64,000 nucleotides of DNA from Lonepinella sp051851555 (GCF_051851555.1 NZ_JBPDVH010000001.1:310001-374000), one strand, 5' to 3'. Shown: positions 42,378 through 51,728, counted from the stretch's first letter. Translations and numbers: made by a program. Notes: generated by a model not told the origin, from the sequence alone.

Positions 42378-42586
42378 ATAATCGACTCCTCGTTATTTTG
42401 TATTATGTTCTGTTCTTTTATGGCAGAAAAACAGGAGTTTGTAAAGGACTAGATTAAAATTAGGAAGGTAAATTGATGTTTTGTTGAAAATATCCCCTAA
42501 TTTTATAGGGATTAATGATAACACAATAAAAAATAGGGGTTCTGACCAAATAAGCAAGTAGAGAAGAAACGGAAAAATAAGCGCAA

Positions 42587-43270
42587 TTATCGGTCATCCA
42601 CACCCTGTAATAAATAATTCCCCTCCAAGTCACACAGGCTACGGAAACCCACATTTATCGTTTGAAAGGTATTTTTACGGCTTAATTTGGTGTAGTCAAA
42701 ATTCTCATGATGATGACCATGATACAGTTGTTTTACCCCCATTTTTTCCGCCAACTGATTTAACACACGAAAACCTAAGGGGTGAGGTTTCGGGGCCTCG
42801 TGGCAAATCAGAATATCCGCTTGCTGGGTTTCAAGGGTTTCAATATCAGAGGGGAAAATCGACACCCGATGACGCAGTGGAATACCGTTGCGCCATAACC
42901 CCTCAGGTGGACAATATTGACAATAATGAATGGGGTCGAAAAAAACCGGCTTACTCGGTGGCATCCAAATTTGCCCACGAAACACACCGCCCAAACCAGC
43001 AATCCGTTTGCCCTCAATTTCTACCACTCGACCATGTAAATTACGTTCTTTCCAATGGCTGCCCCAAATGGCATCAAAGGCCGCCACGATTTTGCTGTCG
43101 TGATTGCCGTGAATAAACCAAATATCGCAATATTTGGCTAAGTCATCTAAGGGTTGCGGACTGGTCAGTTGCAGATCGCCGAGGATAATTAAGCTAATAT
43201 CCGAACGTGCCTGCACAAAAGGGTACAGGTGTTCATAACTACCATGGGGATCGCCAGCAAATAAAATCAT
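42587..43270 (-). CDS. Metallophosphoesterase, coupled to nadR
   Basis: Calcineurin-like phosphoesterase of 227 residues with the metal-binding motifs in order: GDPHG (residues 6-10), GDLQ, GNHDS, ICHE and GHHHEN. Substrate unknown. It starts within the last codons of nadR (ATGA overlap at 43267-43270), so it is co-translated with it and might act on a nucleotide of the NAD pathway; that link is inference. The 209-base gap to oppA contains no other gene that I can support. Confidence 0.88.
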   Translation of the reverse strand: MILFAGDPHGSYEHLYPFVQARSDISLIILGDLQLTSPQPLDDLAKYCDIWFIHGNHDSKIVAAFDAIWGSHWKERNLHGRVVEIEGKRIAGLGGVFRGQIWMPPSKPVFFDPIHYCQYCPPEGLWRNGIPLRHRVSIFPSDIETLETQQADILICHEAPKPHPLGFRVLNQLAEKMGVKQLYHGHHHENFDYTKLSRKNTFQTINVGFRSLCDLEGNYLLQGVDDR

Positions 43271-44556
43271 TCTTCCTCTGTTTCCGTGAAAAGACTGTGG
43301 TCGTGGGTCAATTCTGTAATTTCTTCATCATTGAGGATTTTTTCCACAATGGCTTTGGCCTGATTATAACGTTCCAAATAACTCGGTGACTCAATTTCAA
43401 TATAAGGCACTTTATATTTATCTAACAATTTTTTCAGTAATTGTTGGAAACGCTGACGGGCTTTATTTGAGCCCAAACTCCGCAAACCATCATCTACCCA
43501 TTTTGTGTTGTTATTCAATAAGATTGTCACATCAAAAGGATATTCTTTAATCATGGAATCTAAAAACGGATGCGCTTTGCCCTCGTATTGAATACAAAAC
43601 GCTTGCGTGGTAATAAAATCCGTATCAATAAAGGCCACTTTGTGCGCATGGCGCAAGGCATAATCAATATAACGTTGATGTCCGAGCGCCATTTGCGGAT
43701 AATCGGAATATTGCATGGCTTGCTCATCACCACCGAGCTGTTCAAATACAAATTCCCGTCCATATTCCCATGCTGACGTGGTATTAAATACCGCTGCTAA
43801 TTTATTCACCAACACGGTTTTACCGCTACTTTCCCCACCTAAAATGGCAATGGTTTTGGCAAAAAATGGCCGTACTTCTTTCGGAATAAATTTCCAATAA
43901 TGGAACGGATTATTACGAATTTTAGTGGCAGACACATTAAAAAATTTACGGTCAGGATCCACTAACACCACATCCAAATTCAAGTATTTTTCATAAGGCG
44001 CTTTATCTTGGATCTCGCTGCTAAACACCACGGTCGGATTGACATTTTTTTCTTTAAACAAGGCTTTCACCGCACCCGACCAGCCCGCCCAGCCATTCGG
44101 ATAACTTGGAATGCCATCTTCCAATAAATGGTGAATAAAAATCTGATCCTTATGATATTTAAAGATTTGTTGCATCCAACGCAAACGATCTTGCACCGTC
44201 GGCATGCGTTTCATTTTGCTGTCATAAAACAGTTTGAGATCCCGTTCCGTGTCGCTACATACAATCACGTGCAGTTCATCCACTTTACTAAAGGCCTCAA
44301 AAATCATATTAATGTGGCCCGTATGCACAGGGTAAAACTTCCCGAAAATCACACCTACTCGCTTAGGCTCAGGTGCATTGGCAATTTTTAAGGCTTTATG
44401 CAACGCCGCTAATTTTACCGCACTCGGATTTTTAATTTTGCCCGAGACCAACTGATTAAAATAAGCTCTGGAAATATTGGCTTTTTCACAAAGTTCATTG
44501 ACTTGTAAATTCAACTGCTTACGTTTTTGTTGGAGATAGGAATAATCGTCACTCAT
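43267..44556 (-). CDS. nadR: Multifunctional NAD regulator NadR (NMN adenylyltransferase / ribosylnicotinamide kinase)
   Basis: Key enzyme of NAD salvage in V-factor-dependent Pasteurellaceae: phosphorylates nicotinamide riboside and adenylylates NMN. Of its 429 residues, about 1-55 form a helix-turn-helix (QVNELCEKANISRAYFNQLV). An adenylyltransferase domain with GKFYPVHTGHINM follows, and a kinase domain begins with P-loop GGESSGKT near residue 240. The HTH allows NAD-dependent repression in enterobacteria; whether it binds DNA here is unknown. ATG 44556 has AAGGAT upstream. Confidence 0.95.
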   Translation of the reverse strand: MSDDYSYLQQKRKQLNLQVNELCEKANISRAYFNQLVSGKIKNPSAVKLAALHKALKIANAPEPKRVGVIFGKFYPVHTGHINMIFEAFSKVDELHVIVCSDTERDLKLFYDSKMKRMPTVQDRLRWMQQIFKYHKDQIFIHHLLEDGIPSYPNGWAGWSGAVKALFKEKNVNPTVVFSSEIQDKAPYEKYLNLDVVLVDPDRKFFNVSATKIRNNPFHYWKFIPKEVRPFFAKTIAILGGESSGKTVLVNKLAAVFNTTSAWEYGREFVFEQLGGDEQAMQYSDYPQMALGHQRYIDYALRHAHKVAFIDTDFITTQAFCIQYEGKAHPFLDSMIKEYPFDVTILLNNNTKWVDDGLRSLGSNKARQRFQQLLKKLLDKYKVPYIEIESPSYLERYNQAKAIVEKILNDEEITELTHDHSLFTETEEE

Positions 44557-44712
44557 TGGAAAATCCTTAAAAAATCACCGCACTTTTGTTATTCAAATCC
44601 ACAAACTGCGGTGTTAATTTGTCTTGTTTTGTCTATTGTATGCAATATCGGGCAGGAATAAAAACCTTTTTTACAAATAGCAATCAAATTAAACTGGTGC
44701 TATACTTACCCC

Positions 44713-44838
44713 GCATTCTCAGGGCAGGGTGAAATTCCCTACTGGCGGTACAGCCCGCGAGCGTTCTTGTTTAACAAGAAGTCAGCAGATTTGGTGAAAC
44801 TCCAAAGCCAACAGTATAGTCTGGATGAAAGAGAAATA
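44713..44838 (+). ncRNA. FMN riboswitch (RFN element) upstream of ribB
   Basis: All conserved blocks of the FMN aptamer are present in order: TTCTCAGGGCAGGGTGAAAT, then CCTACTGGCGGTACAGCCCG, a variable stem around TTCTTGTTTAACAAGAA, then TCAGCAGATTTGGTG, CCAAAGCCAACAGTATAGTC and GGATGAAAGAGAA. FMN binding should reduce ribB expression. With the hairpin just downstream, the likely mechanism is transcription termination. Confidence 0.96.
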
Positions 44839-44848
44839 GCGATAAACC

Positions 44849-44872
44849 ACAGGCGAAGTTTCGCTTGTTTTT
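44849..44872 (+). terminator. Riboswitch expression-platform terminator
   Basis: Stem CAGGCGAA and TTCGCTTG with a GT tip, followed by five T, 11 bases after the aptamer and 59 before ribB. A compact intrinsic terminator in this place fits FMN-induced premature termination. Confidence 0.8.
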
Positions 44873-44930
44873 GTCATTTCTTACGCCCTGATTCTGGTAA
44901 CTTATATTTGCATTTTTTAAGGAATTTACT

Positions 44931-45575
44931 ATGAATCAGTCATTATTATCCCCTTTTGGCACCGCAGAACAACGTGTCATTAACGCCTTAAATGCCTTTA
45001 AACAAGGCAACGGCGTGTTAGTTTTAGACGATGAAGATCGTGAAAATGAGGGCGATTTAATTTTCCCAGCCGAAACCATCAACACGGAACAAATGGCGAA
45101 ATTGATTCGCTACGGCAGCGGTATTGTATGTTTATGTATCACCGATGAACGCTGTCAGCAGTTGGATTTACCCCCAATGGTACAAGACAACACTAGCGTG
45201 AATAAAACTGCTTTTACAGTCACCATTGAGGCTGCGCAAGGCGTCTCCACGGGCGTATCTGCAGCTGATCGTGTTACCACCATTAAAGCCGCCGTGGCAG
45301 AGGGGGCCAAACCCGCAGATTTACACCGACCGGGCCATGTTTTCCCATTGCGTGCGGTAGACGGTGGCGTATTAAAACGTCGTGGCCATACCGAGGCGTC
45401 GGTGGATTTAGCGGTATTAGCGGGCTACAAACCGGCCGCCGTGATTTGTGAAATCACCAACGACGACGGCACCATGGCAAGAACCCCTGAAATCGTGGCA
45501 TTCGCCCAGAAATTTGGCTACCCCGTGTTGACTATTGAAGATTTGGTGGCCTATCGATTAAAACAGGCTCAATAA
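44931..45575 (+). CDS. ribB: 3,4-dihydroxy-2-butanone-4-phosphate synthase RibB
   Basis: Converts ribulose 5-phosphate to the four-carbon precursor of riboflavin. At 214 residues it is the stand-alone form without a GTP cyclohydrolase II domain. The acidic loop DDEDRENEGDL, the RHGSGI-like IRYGSGIVCL, and the RPGHVFPLRA and RRGHTEASVDL motifs are all present. Expression is controlled by the upstream FMN riboswitch. A strong terminator follows. Confidence 0.96.
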   Translation: MNQSLLSPFGTAEQRVINALNAFKQGNGVLVLDDEDRENEGDLIFPAETINTEQMAKLIRYGSGIVCLCITDERCQQLDLPPMVQDNTSVNKTAFTVTIEAAQGVSTGVSAADRVTTIKAAVAEGAKPADLHRPGHVFPLRAVDGGVLKRRGHTEASVDLAVLAGYKPAAVICEITNDDGTMARTPEIVAFAQKFGYPVLTIEDLVAYRLKQAQ

Positions 45576-45588
45576 CAAAACGCCATGC

Positions 45589-45621
45589 AACGCTTTGCTT
45601 TCTTTAAGGAGGCAAAGCGTT
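45589..45621 (+). terminator. ribB terminator
   Basis: Perfect 10-bp stem AACGCTTTGC and GCAAAGCGTT, followed by TTTT, 13 bases after the ribB stop and just before the convergent yibQ end. Confidence 0.9.
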
Positions 45622-45633
45622 TTTATATGCGCT

Positions 45634-46476
45634 TTATTCTGGTATCCCTCGCAAGGTAGGGACGGGTTGATAAGGCGCCATATTGGTCGGCGCAGGTAAA
45701 TCACTAAACAATAAAATAAACGGTTTTGGTGGTACGACTTTCTCCTCACGCCACAAACTGCCCATACTGACTAATTGAATATCGTCGGGTAACTTCGCCA
45801 AACCGGCTTGTAAAACTGCAATGGTATTTTTACGTGGGTGACCAATCACAATAGCCGTGCCATGTTTACGTGCATAAGCGAGAGATTGTTGAAATTGACG
45901 TTGCACATCAGCAAGCACATCACTATCATCAAGAAATAAATGACGATCAAGAGCTTTCACGCCTTGTTGTTTAGCAACCTTGCTCGCCACACTACTGCCG
46001 ATAGTTCGACTATCCAAAAAGAATAAATGCTGTTTTGCCAATTCTTGCATCAAAAAGGTCATCAAAGTAGGATCGGAAGTGGCGGCACTGCCCATATGAT
46101 TATTCATGCCAATGGCATAAGACACCTTATTTTTCGCCTGTTGTACATGTTTTACGACTTCAGCTTGCGACATGCCTAACAGTAAACCGCCCTCTTCAAT
46201 TTTTAAATTCGCTTTAGGTTGCATTGGCATATGGATTAACACATCTCGCCCTTGTGCATGGGCTTGTTGATTACGCTGACTGGCATAAGGTGCCACAGGA
46301 ATAATCGCCACAGAAATTTGTGTTGGCATAGCAAAAACGGCGGCATCTTCTTTCTGGTGATAACCCACATCATCAATCACAATGGCCAATTTAGCTGGTT
46401 GTGCTTGGACAATACCGCCCAAAAGTGCGGTACTAAAAAGCAAAATTTTGTGTAATTCCATTTTGCGTAATCCCAT
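45634..46476 (-). CDS. yibQ: Divergent polysaccharide deacetylase YibQ
   Basis: Exported protein of the divergent polysaccharide deacetylase family, encoded behind envC as in E. coli. It has a signal peptide (ILLFSTALLGGIVQAQ) and the NodB-like fold motifs LAIVIDDVGYH, IHMPMQPK, NNHMGSAAT and VIGHPRKNT. Two ATG starts are possible: 46476, with GAG somewhat far upstream, and 46461, five codons later, with GGGA. The second gives a more typical signal peptide. Its biochemical role is unknown; the location suggests the cell envelope. Confidence 0.88.
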   Translation of the reverse strand: MGLRKMELHKILLFSTALLGGIVQAQPAKLAIVIDDVGYHQKEDAAVFAMPTQISVAIIPVAPYASQRNQQAHAQGRDVLIHMPMQPKANLKIEEGGLLLGMSQAEVVKHVQQAKNKVSYAIGMNNHMGSAATSDPTLMTFLMQELAKQHLFFLDSRTIGSSVASKVAKQQGVKALDRHLFLDDSDVLADVQRQFQQSLAYARKHGTAIVIGHPRKNTIAVLQAGLAKLPDDIQLVSMGSLWREEKVVPPKPFILLFSDLPAPTNMAPYQPVPTLRGIPE

Positions 46477-46483
46477 CGTACGA

Positions 46484-47701
46484 TTATCTCAACCAAGTTA
46501 ACGGATTTTTTGGCACGCCTTTTTGGGTAATCCCAAAATACAGTCCCGAACTGGCTTGACCGCCACTGTTACCCACTTCGGCAATTTTTTGACCCGCATT
46601 AACCAATGTGCCGACTTTCACGAATATCGCTTGGTTAAATCCATACAACGATAAATAGCCTTTACCATGATCGACAATCACCACTTGACCATAGCCTCGT
46701 AACCAATCAGCTAAAATCACTCGTCCACCCGAAATCGCTTTCACTGGCGTCCCAGAACGAGCGGAAATCACAATCCCTTTCCATTTCGTTTCCCCCCCTT
46801 GGGTTTCGCCAAAACGATGTAACAATTTTCCCGAAACTGGATAGGCATATTTCCCACTTAAGCCTACGCCCGAGCGTAATAATTGTTGCTCTTGTGCCGT
46901 CGGCTGATAGGTTTTATTGGTGCGTTTTTCTTCGGCTTGTTTCTTCTGGGCATATTGCTCACGTTCGCGTTTTTCTTGCTCTGCAGCCGCTTTTTCGGCA
47001 CGTTTAATCTCATTTTGCAAAGCCTGCTCATTGGCTTTCAAACTGTCCAACCGACTTTGTTCTTGCACAAGGGTTTTATTCAACTGATTTAATGTGCTTT
47101 GTCGCTCATTTTTGGCTTTTTGTAAGGCTTGTTGTTGCTTTTTCTGCTCAGAAAGCTGTGTTTTTTGTTCCTGCTGTTGACCAGACAAATAGGCTTTCTG
47201 TTCTTCCAATTGTTTTTGAGTGGATTTTAATTCGTCCAACAAAGCCAAACGTGATTGATTCATATGTTTCGCATAAACCATCATTCTGTCATTATTTTTT
47301 GCGTCATCAGACAATAAATGTTCTACCACTGAATTGGGATTACCCGAACGATAAATGGCATCTAATTGCTTGGCTAATTTGGCTTTTTGTGCTTTTTGTT
47401 GCTGTTCAAGGGATTTAATTTGACGATTAGTTTCCGCAATAATCTTCTGTGTTTCCTTTAAACTGGTTTCCGTTTCACGCAAAGTGCCGACCACATTATT
47501 AATCTTATTTTCTTGGCTTTTTAAGGCAGATTGCAGTTTATTTTGCTCCTGTTTGCGTTGTGCAATTTTTTGTTCTTGCTGTTTAATTTGGGTTTTAATT
47601 TGGGTTAAATCGGCGGCTTGAGTCGCAAGCGAAATCAATAGCCCCACACAAAAAAGTGCGGTTAATTTTGGCAATTTTTTAAAAAATGAACAAAGCAACA
47701 T
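46484..47701 (-). CDS. envC: Murein hydrolase activator EnvC
   Basis: Periplasmic activator of the septal amidases AmiA/AmiB, recruited to the division site by FtsEX in E. coli. It has 405 residues: a signal peptide (to LISLATQAA), a long coiled coil (about 30-270, very rich in Gln, Lys and Glu), and a C-terminal LytM domain from about 285 (YPVSGKLLHRFGETQGG onward). The LytM metal ligands are degenerate (LYGFN in place of the usual HLYGHN), which is what marks EnvC as an activator and not a protease. The next gene, yibQ, follows after 7 bases. Confidence 0.93.
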   Translation of the reverse strand: MLLCSFFKKLPKLTALFCVGLLISLATQAADLTQIKTQIKQQEQKIAQRKQEQNKLQSALKSQENKINNVVGTLRETETSLKETQKIIAETNRQIKSLEQQQKAQKAKLAKQLDAIYRSGNPNSVVEHLLSDDAKNNDRMMVYAKHMNQSRLALLDELKSTQKQLEEQKAYLSGQQQEQKTQLSEQKKQQQALQKAKNERQSTLNQLNKTLVQEQSRLDSLKANEQALQNEIKRAEKAAAEQEKREREQYAQKKQAEEKRTNKTYQPTAQEQQLLRSGVGLSGKYAYPVSGKLLHRFGETQGGETKWKGIVISARSGTPVKAISGGRVILADWLRGYGQVVIVDHGKGYLSLYGFNQAIFVKVGTLVNAGQKIAEVGNSGGQASSGLYFGITQKGVPKNPLTWLR

Positions 47702-47863
47702 ATTTTTTCCGATTTTTCTCTCATATCATCAAATTTCTGACTAAATATACCATTATTTTTGAGAAAGATCAGGAAACCATGGCTTTTCACTTTCAAAATT
47801 TGCAAATTTTTGCTATAAAGTGCGGTATTAATTTGATTTATTTTTCTTAACTAGGAGATCCCT

Positions 47864-48547
47864 ATGCAATTAGTCTTTATTCGTCATGGTTTCAGTGAAT
47901 GGAACGCAAAAAATTTATTTACCGGTTGGCGTGATGTGAACTTAACCGAACGTGGTATGGAAGAAGCCAAATCTGCAGGCCAAAAATTAAAAGCCGCAGG
48001 GTTTGAATTTGACATCGCATTCACGTCTGTATTAACTCGTGCCATCAAAACTTGTAACATCGTGTTAGAAGAAGCTGGTCAACTTTGGATTCCACAAGTG
48101 AAAAACTGGCGTTTAAACGAACGTCACTACGGTGAATTACAAGGTTTAGACAAAAAAGCCACCGCAGAAAAATACGGTGACGAACAAGTTCACATTTGGC
48201 GTCGTTCTTACGACACATTACCACCATTATTAGATCCAAAAGATCCAAATTCTGCGCATAACGACCGCCGTTATGCTCATTTACCAGCAGACGTGGTACC
48301 CGATGGCGAAAACTTAAAAGTGACCTTAGAACGTGTGCTTCCATTCTGGCATGATGAAATTGCCCCAGCGTTGATCTCTGGCAAACGTGTCTTAGTGACC
48401 GCTCACGGTAACTCATTACGTGCCTTAGCGAAACACATTGAAGGCATTTCTGATGCTGACATTATGGATTTAGAAATCCCAACCGGTCAGCCATTAGTGT
48501 ATGAATTAGATGATAACTTGAAAGTGGTTAGCAAACGCTATCTTTAA
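47864..48547 (+). CDS. gpmA: 2,3-bisphosphoglycerate-dependent phosphoglycerate mutase
   Basis: Glycolytic enzyme interconverting 3- and 2-phosphoglycerate. The 227-residue protein has the phospho-histidine motif IRHGFSEWNAKNLFTGW, the ERHYGELQGLDK loop, and the second histidine in VTAHGNSLRAL. Codon use is strongly biased (TTA, GAA, CGT), as in highly expressed genes. AGGAG lies before ATG 47864, and an uptake signal at 47818-47826. The cofactor-independent gpmM usually found beside envC in E. coli is replaced here, in divergent orientation, by gpmA. Confidence 0.96.
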   Translation: MQLVFIRHGFSEWNAKNLFTGWRDVNLTERGMEEAKSAGQKLKAAGFEFDIAFTSVLTRAIKTCNIVLEEAGQLWIPQVKNWRLNERHYGELQGLDKKATAEKYGDEQVHIWRRSYDTLPPLLDPKDPNSAHNDRRYAHLPADVVPDGENLKVTLERVLPFWHDEIAPALISGKRVLVTAHGNSLRALAKHIEGISDADIMDLEIPTGQPLVYELDDNLKVVSKRYL

Positions 48548-48565
48548 TGGTTAACTAAACGAAAG

Positions 48566-48585
48566 TGGCACAAGCAATTGTGCCA
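48566..48585 (+). terminator. gpmA terminator
   Basis: Stem TGGCACAA and TTGTGCCA around GCAA, followed by six T, 19 bases after the gpmA stop. The open frame of narQ extends back across it, which is why I place the narQ start downstream. Confidence 0.92.
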
Positions 48586-48609
48586 TTTTTTATCATTATA
48601 GGCTCTGTT

Positions 48610-50322
48610 GTGAATAAAAAAACGTCTGTTTCTAGCTCCGTTTCCAATTATTTGTTGGCCGTGATAGGGTTCGTCAGCATTATTGCGGCTGTCGCCTTTG
48701 CCATTATGGACAGTAACCGCTCAGATGCCGAAGTTATTAATGTGGCCGGTTCTTTGCGTATGCAAAGCTACCGTATTTTGCACGAATTGCAATATGAACC
48801 TGAACAAGTCAAAAAACATTTAATCGAATATCGCAAGACGCTCCATGCGTCGTCATTACGCAAAATTGATCAACAATTTATTACCCCTGACAGTTTAAAA
48901 TATCATTATGACGATCTGATTCGTCAATGGCAAAAATTGGAATATTACGCCTTACATCAAAATCAACTAGCCTATCGTCAAGAGCTCGTTCCCTATGTGG
49001 GAAAAGTGGATAATTTCGTATTCGCCTTGCAACAATTTGCTGAAAAGAAACTGATTTATACCACCGCTATTATCGTGATTTCGTTGCTCGCCATTGTCAT
49101 TATGGTGGCTTATATTATCAGCTTTATGCGTACCAGAATTGTCACGCCACTACGTCAATTAACCGATGCCAGTGTACAAATTCAAATGCGACAATTTCAA
49201 CATATTCCCTTAGACATTCATCGCAATGATGAACTAGGCAGCCTTGCACAAGCCTTTACCCAAATGTCATCGGAATTGAGCAAAGTCTATTCCAATTTAG
49301 AACAAACCCTTGACGAAAAAACGCAAAAGTTAAGCCAAACGAACCGCACTTTAGCCATGTTATACCATTGTTCACAAACCTTAACCTTGGCCAATATCGA
49401 TCGAGAACATCTGCGTATTGTGTTACAAAATGTTCTCGCCACGGAACATTTACGAACGTTGGAATTAGAGATTATTGGGGCAGAACATTGGCATATTTTA
49501 CTGGGTGAACCCTTACCACAATTAACTTGGCAAATGAGCGATATTGAAATTGAAGGGCAAAATTTGGGCGTATTACGTTGGCAAGCTGGCTTACCTTGCC
49601 CCGACCCACGCACGATGCAAAATATCGCCCAACTATTAGCTCGCACGCTTTATTTCAATCAAACCCAACGCCAACAACAGCAATTATTATTAATGGAAGA
49701 ACGCTCCATTATTGCCCGAGAATTACACGACTCTTTAGCCCAAGTTTTGTCATTTTTGCAAATTCAGTTAACCTTATTAAAACATTCTTTAGCCAAAGAT
49801 AGCGAGCAAGCCAAAGCAAAAAGCCAAGCAATTTTACAAGAATTTGAACAAGCACTCAGTGACGGCTGTTTACAATTACGTGAATTATTAGCCACATTCC
49901 GCTTGACAGTACAAGAAGCTAATTTAAAATTAGCCTTAGAACAGGTGATTGATAGCTTGCGTAACCAAACGGAAAGCCAACTCAGTGTGGCATGCAGTTT
50001 ACCGTCACAAACCTTTACGCCACAGCAATTAATTCATGCCTTGCAAATTGTCCGTGAAGCCACATTAAATGCGGTTAAACACGCCAAAGCAAGCCATATT
50101 GAGATTATTGCACACACCAATAGCGACGGTGAACAAGAAATATTGGTACGAGATGACGGTATTGGCATTCCAAGCCTAGAAGAACCAGAGGGACATTACG
50201 GCTTACGCATTATGGAAGAACGCAGCCGACAGCTCAATGCCACCTTAACCATTACCAACCGAACCACAGGGGGAACGGAAGTCAAAATTCTGTTACCGAA
50301 TATAATAAAAACAAATAGTTAA
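48610..50322 (+). CDS. narQ: Nitrate/nitrite sensor histidine kinase NarQ
   Basis: Membrane sensor kinase of about 570 residues. Membrane helix 1 is near residues 13-33 and helix 2 near 147-172. Between them the ligand-binding P-box is visible (VINVAGSLRMQSYRIL). A HAMP domain, a signalling linker and a HisKA_3 domain follow, with phospho-acceptor His373 in IIARELHDSLAQ, and then an HATPase domain (NAVKHAKA, DDGIGI, HYGLRIMEER). I start at GTG 48610; earlier in-frame codons lie in the gpmA terminator. No response regulator gene is adjacent. In H. influenzae NarQ works with NarP. Confidence 0.93.
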   Translation: MNKKTSVSSSVSNYLLAVIGFVSIIAAVAFAIMDSNRSDAEVINVAGSLRMQSYRILHELQYEPEQVKKHLIEYRKTLHASSLRKIDQQFITPDSLKYHYDDLIRQWQKLEYYALHQNQLAYRQELVPYVGKVDNFVFALQQFAEKKLIYTTAIIVISLLAIVIMVAYIISFMRTRIVTPLRQLTDASVQIQMRQFQHIPLDIHRNDELGSLAQAFTQMSSELSKVYSNLEQTLDEKTQKLSQTNRTLAMLYHCSQTLTLANIDREHLRIVLQNVLATEHLRTLELEIIGAEHWHILLGEPLPQLTWQMSDIEIEGQNLGVLRWQAGLPCPDPRTMQNIAQLLARTLYFNQTQRQQQQLLLMEERSIIARELHDSLAQVLSFLQIQLTLLKHSLAKDSEQAKAKSQAILQEFEQALSDGCLQLRELLATFRLTVQEANLKLALEQVIDSLRNQTESQLSVACSLPSQTFTPQQLIHALQIVREATLNAVKHAKASHIEIIAHTNSDGEQEILVRDDGIGIPSLEEPEGHYGLRIMEERSRQLNATLTITNRTTGGTEVKILLPNIIKTNS

Positions 50323-50323
50323 C

Positions 50324-50851
50324 ATGAAGATTAGAAAAGCTCAACCGAAAGATTTATCCGCCATTGTGGCCATTTATAACCAAGCGATACCCACTCGTCG
50401 GATTACCGCAGATCTTACCCCAGTCACCGAACAACAACGCCGTCCGTGGTTTGAAGAACATTTGAACAACAACACGCACCCTTTATGGGTTATGGTCGAA
50501 AATGACGCAAAAAGTGCGGTGCAAAATGAAACAATTTTGGGCTGGTGTAGTTTTTCCCCTTTTTACCGCCGTGCCGCTTTTGACCAAACCGCTGAACTCA
50601 GTCTTTACTTAGATCAAACCGCTCGTGGCAAAGGCTACGGCAGCCAAGCTCTACAATTTATGCAAAGCCAAATGGCAGCTTGTGGTATCAACACGTTAAT
50701 GGCTTATGTGATTGAAGAAAACCATGTTAGCCGCCGTTTATTTGAGAAAAACCATTTTGCACAATGGGGACGTTATCCCAATATCGCCAATATGGGCGAT
50801 AGCTTGCAGACGTTTTTGATGTATGGGTTTCAGCAGCTAAACCAAATATAA
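50324..50851 (+). CDS. GNAT-family N-acetyltransferase (phosphinothricin acetyltransferase-like)
   Basis: A 175-residue GNAT enzyme resembling the Pat/MnaT group, which acetylates small amines such as methionine sulfone, sulfoximine or phosphinothricin. Key features are the N-terminal IRKAQPKDLSAIVAIYNQAI, the strand LGWCSFSPFYRRAAF, the TAELSLYLDQTARGKGYGSQ acetyl-CoA loop, and ENHVSRRLFEKNHF. It follows narQ by one base and ends 15 bases inside the convergent regulator gene. Substrate not determined. Confidence 0.85.
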   Translation: MKIRKAQPKDLSAIVAIYNQAIPTRRITADLTPVTEQQRRPWFEEHLNNNTHPLWVMVENDAKSAVQNETILGWCSFSPFYRRAAFDQTAELSLYLDQTARGKGYGSQALQFMQSQMAACGINTLMAYVIEENHVSRRLFEKNHFAQWGRYPNIANMGDSLQTFLMYGFQQLNQI

Positions 50852-51595
50852 CGTAATCTCCATTTCCGCAACATTTTTTTGCAAATTTTCTGGCAAAGCG
50901 TTATCGCAAATGATGCTATCAAATACCGTCAGTGGACAAATGAAAAACGTGGCAACTTTACCGCACTTAGACGAATCAGACACTAAAATACGTTGCTGAC
51001 TTGAATTGATAATCGCTTTTTTGACAGGAATTTTGTTTTCATCGGGTGTACTTAACCCATTCATATTCCAAGAAGAAGTAGAAATAAACGCAATATCCAA
51101 AGAAATATGTTGCAGAAATTGAGCCGCTAACTCGCCGACGGATGAACGGTTAGCTTTATTCACTCTCCCGCCTGTATGAAAAATCTCACCTTTACCGTAT
51201 TCCATGAGAAAGTTTGCAATCACAAAATCATTGGTGACAATTAATAAATCTTCACGTTCGGCGAGTCTTTTTGCAATTTCTAATGTGGTTGTGCCTGCGT
51301 CAAGATAAACCGTTGCTCCTGTTGGTATTAAAGTGGCAGCTTTTTCACCAATAGCATTTTTTTCTTTATTTGATAATAGTGATTTATCGTTATGAGTCGG
51401 TTCAATCGCCAATCGTGCGAGAGTTTGTACACCACCTGATACGGAAATAACTTTGCCTTCATCTTCAAGTTTTTGAATATCACGCCGTACCGTCATATGA
51501 GATACACCCAACGCTCCCACTAATGAACTAATACTCACAATATCTTGTTGATGAATAAGATCAAGTAATTTTCGTTGTCTTTCTGCTGGAATCAT
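50837..51595 (-). CDS. DeoR-family regulator of the tetronate cluster
   Basis: DeoR-type regulator of 252 residues, transcribed away from ltnD. The N-terminal winged HTH is LIHQQDIVSISSLVGALGVS with SHMTVRRDIQKLEDEG. The C-terminal sensor domain has YLDAGTTTLEIAKRLAER and ISTSSWNMNGLSTPDENK. Position directly before the tetronate catabolic operon, as in H. influenzae, makes it the likely local repressor, responding to a pathway phosphate ester. A palindrome in the divergent promoter region (51681-51715) is a candidate operator. Confidence 0.88.
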   Translation of the reverse strand: MIPAERQRKLLDLIHQQDIVSISSLVGALGVSHMTVRRDIQKLEDEGKVISVSGGVQTLARLAIEPTHNDKSLLSNKEKNAIGEKAATLIPTGATVYLDAGTTTLEIAKRLAEREDLLIVTNDFVIANFLMEYGKGEIFHTGGRVNKANRSSVGELAAQFLQHISLDIAFISTSSWNMNGLSTPDENKIPVKKAIINSSQQRILVSDSSKCGKVATFFICPLTVFDSIICDNALPENLQKNVAEMEITLYLV

Positions 51596-51680
51596 GATTA
51601 CACCTATGTCCTATATGACGATTAGGTCTATTATAAACCTTTCATTTTTGAGATGACAACAAATTAAATTAACATTTTTT

Positions 51681-51715
51681 ATCACAAATTAACAATAAAA
51701 GTTAAAATTTGTGAT
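51681..51715. promoter_or_regulatory. Inverted repeat in the divergent promoter (candidate DeoR operator)
   Basis: ATCACAAATTAAC (51681-51693) and GTTAAAATTTGTGAT (51701-51715) are near-perfect inverted arms around AATAAAA. It overlaps the left half of the CRP site at 51707-51728. Operator function is inferred from symmetry and position. Confidence 0.6.
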
Positions 51716-51728
51716 CTTGATCACGGTT
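51707..51728 (+). promoter_or_regulatory. CRP binding site and promoter of the tetronate operon
   Basis: TTTGTGATCTTGATCACGGT contains TGTGA-N6-TCACG, close to the CRP consensus. A CATAAT -10 box is at 51747-51752, putting the predicted start near 51758 and the CRP centre close to -41, a class II arrangement. CRP activation of the operon fits an alternative carbon source pathway. Confidence 0.75.

Noticed and set aside
42460..42654. 64-codon minus-strand open frame downstream of the phosphoesterase
   Set aside because: It overlaps the end of the phosphoesterase gene in another frame, has no ribosome-binding site and resembles no family.
48565..48609. Longer NarQ starting at GTG 48565
   Set aside because: The extension would be encoded across the gpmA terminator hairpin and has no homology to the sensor N-terminus.
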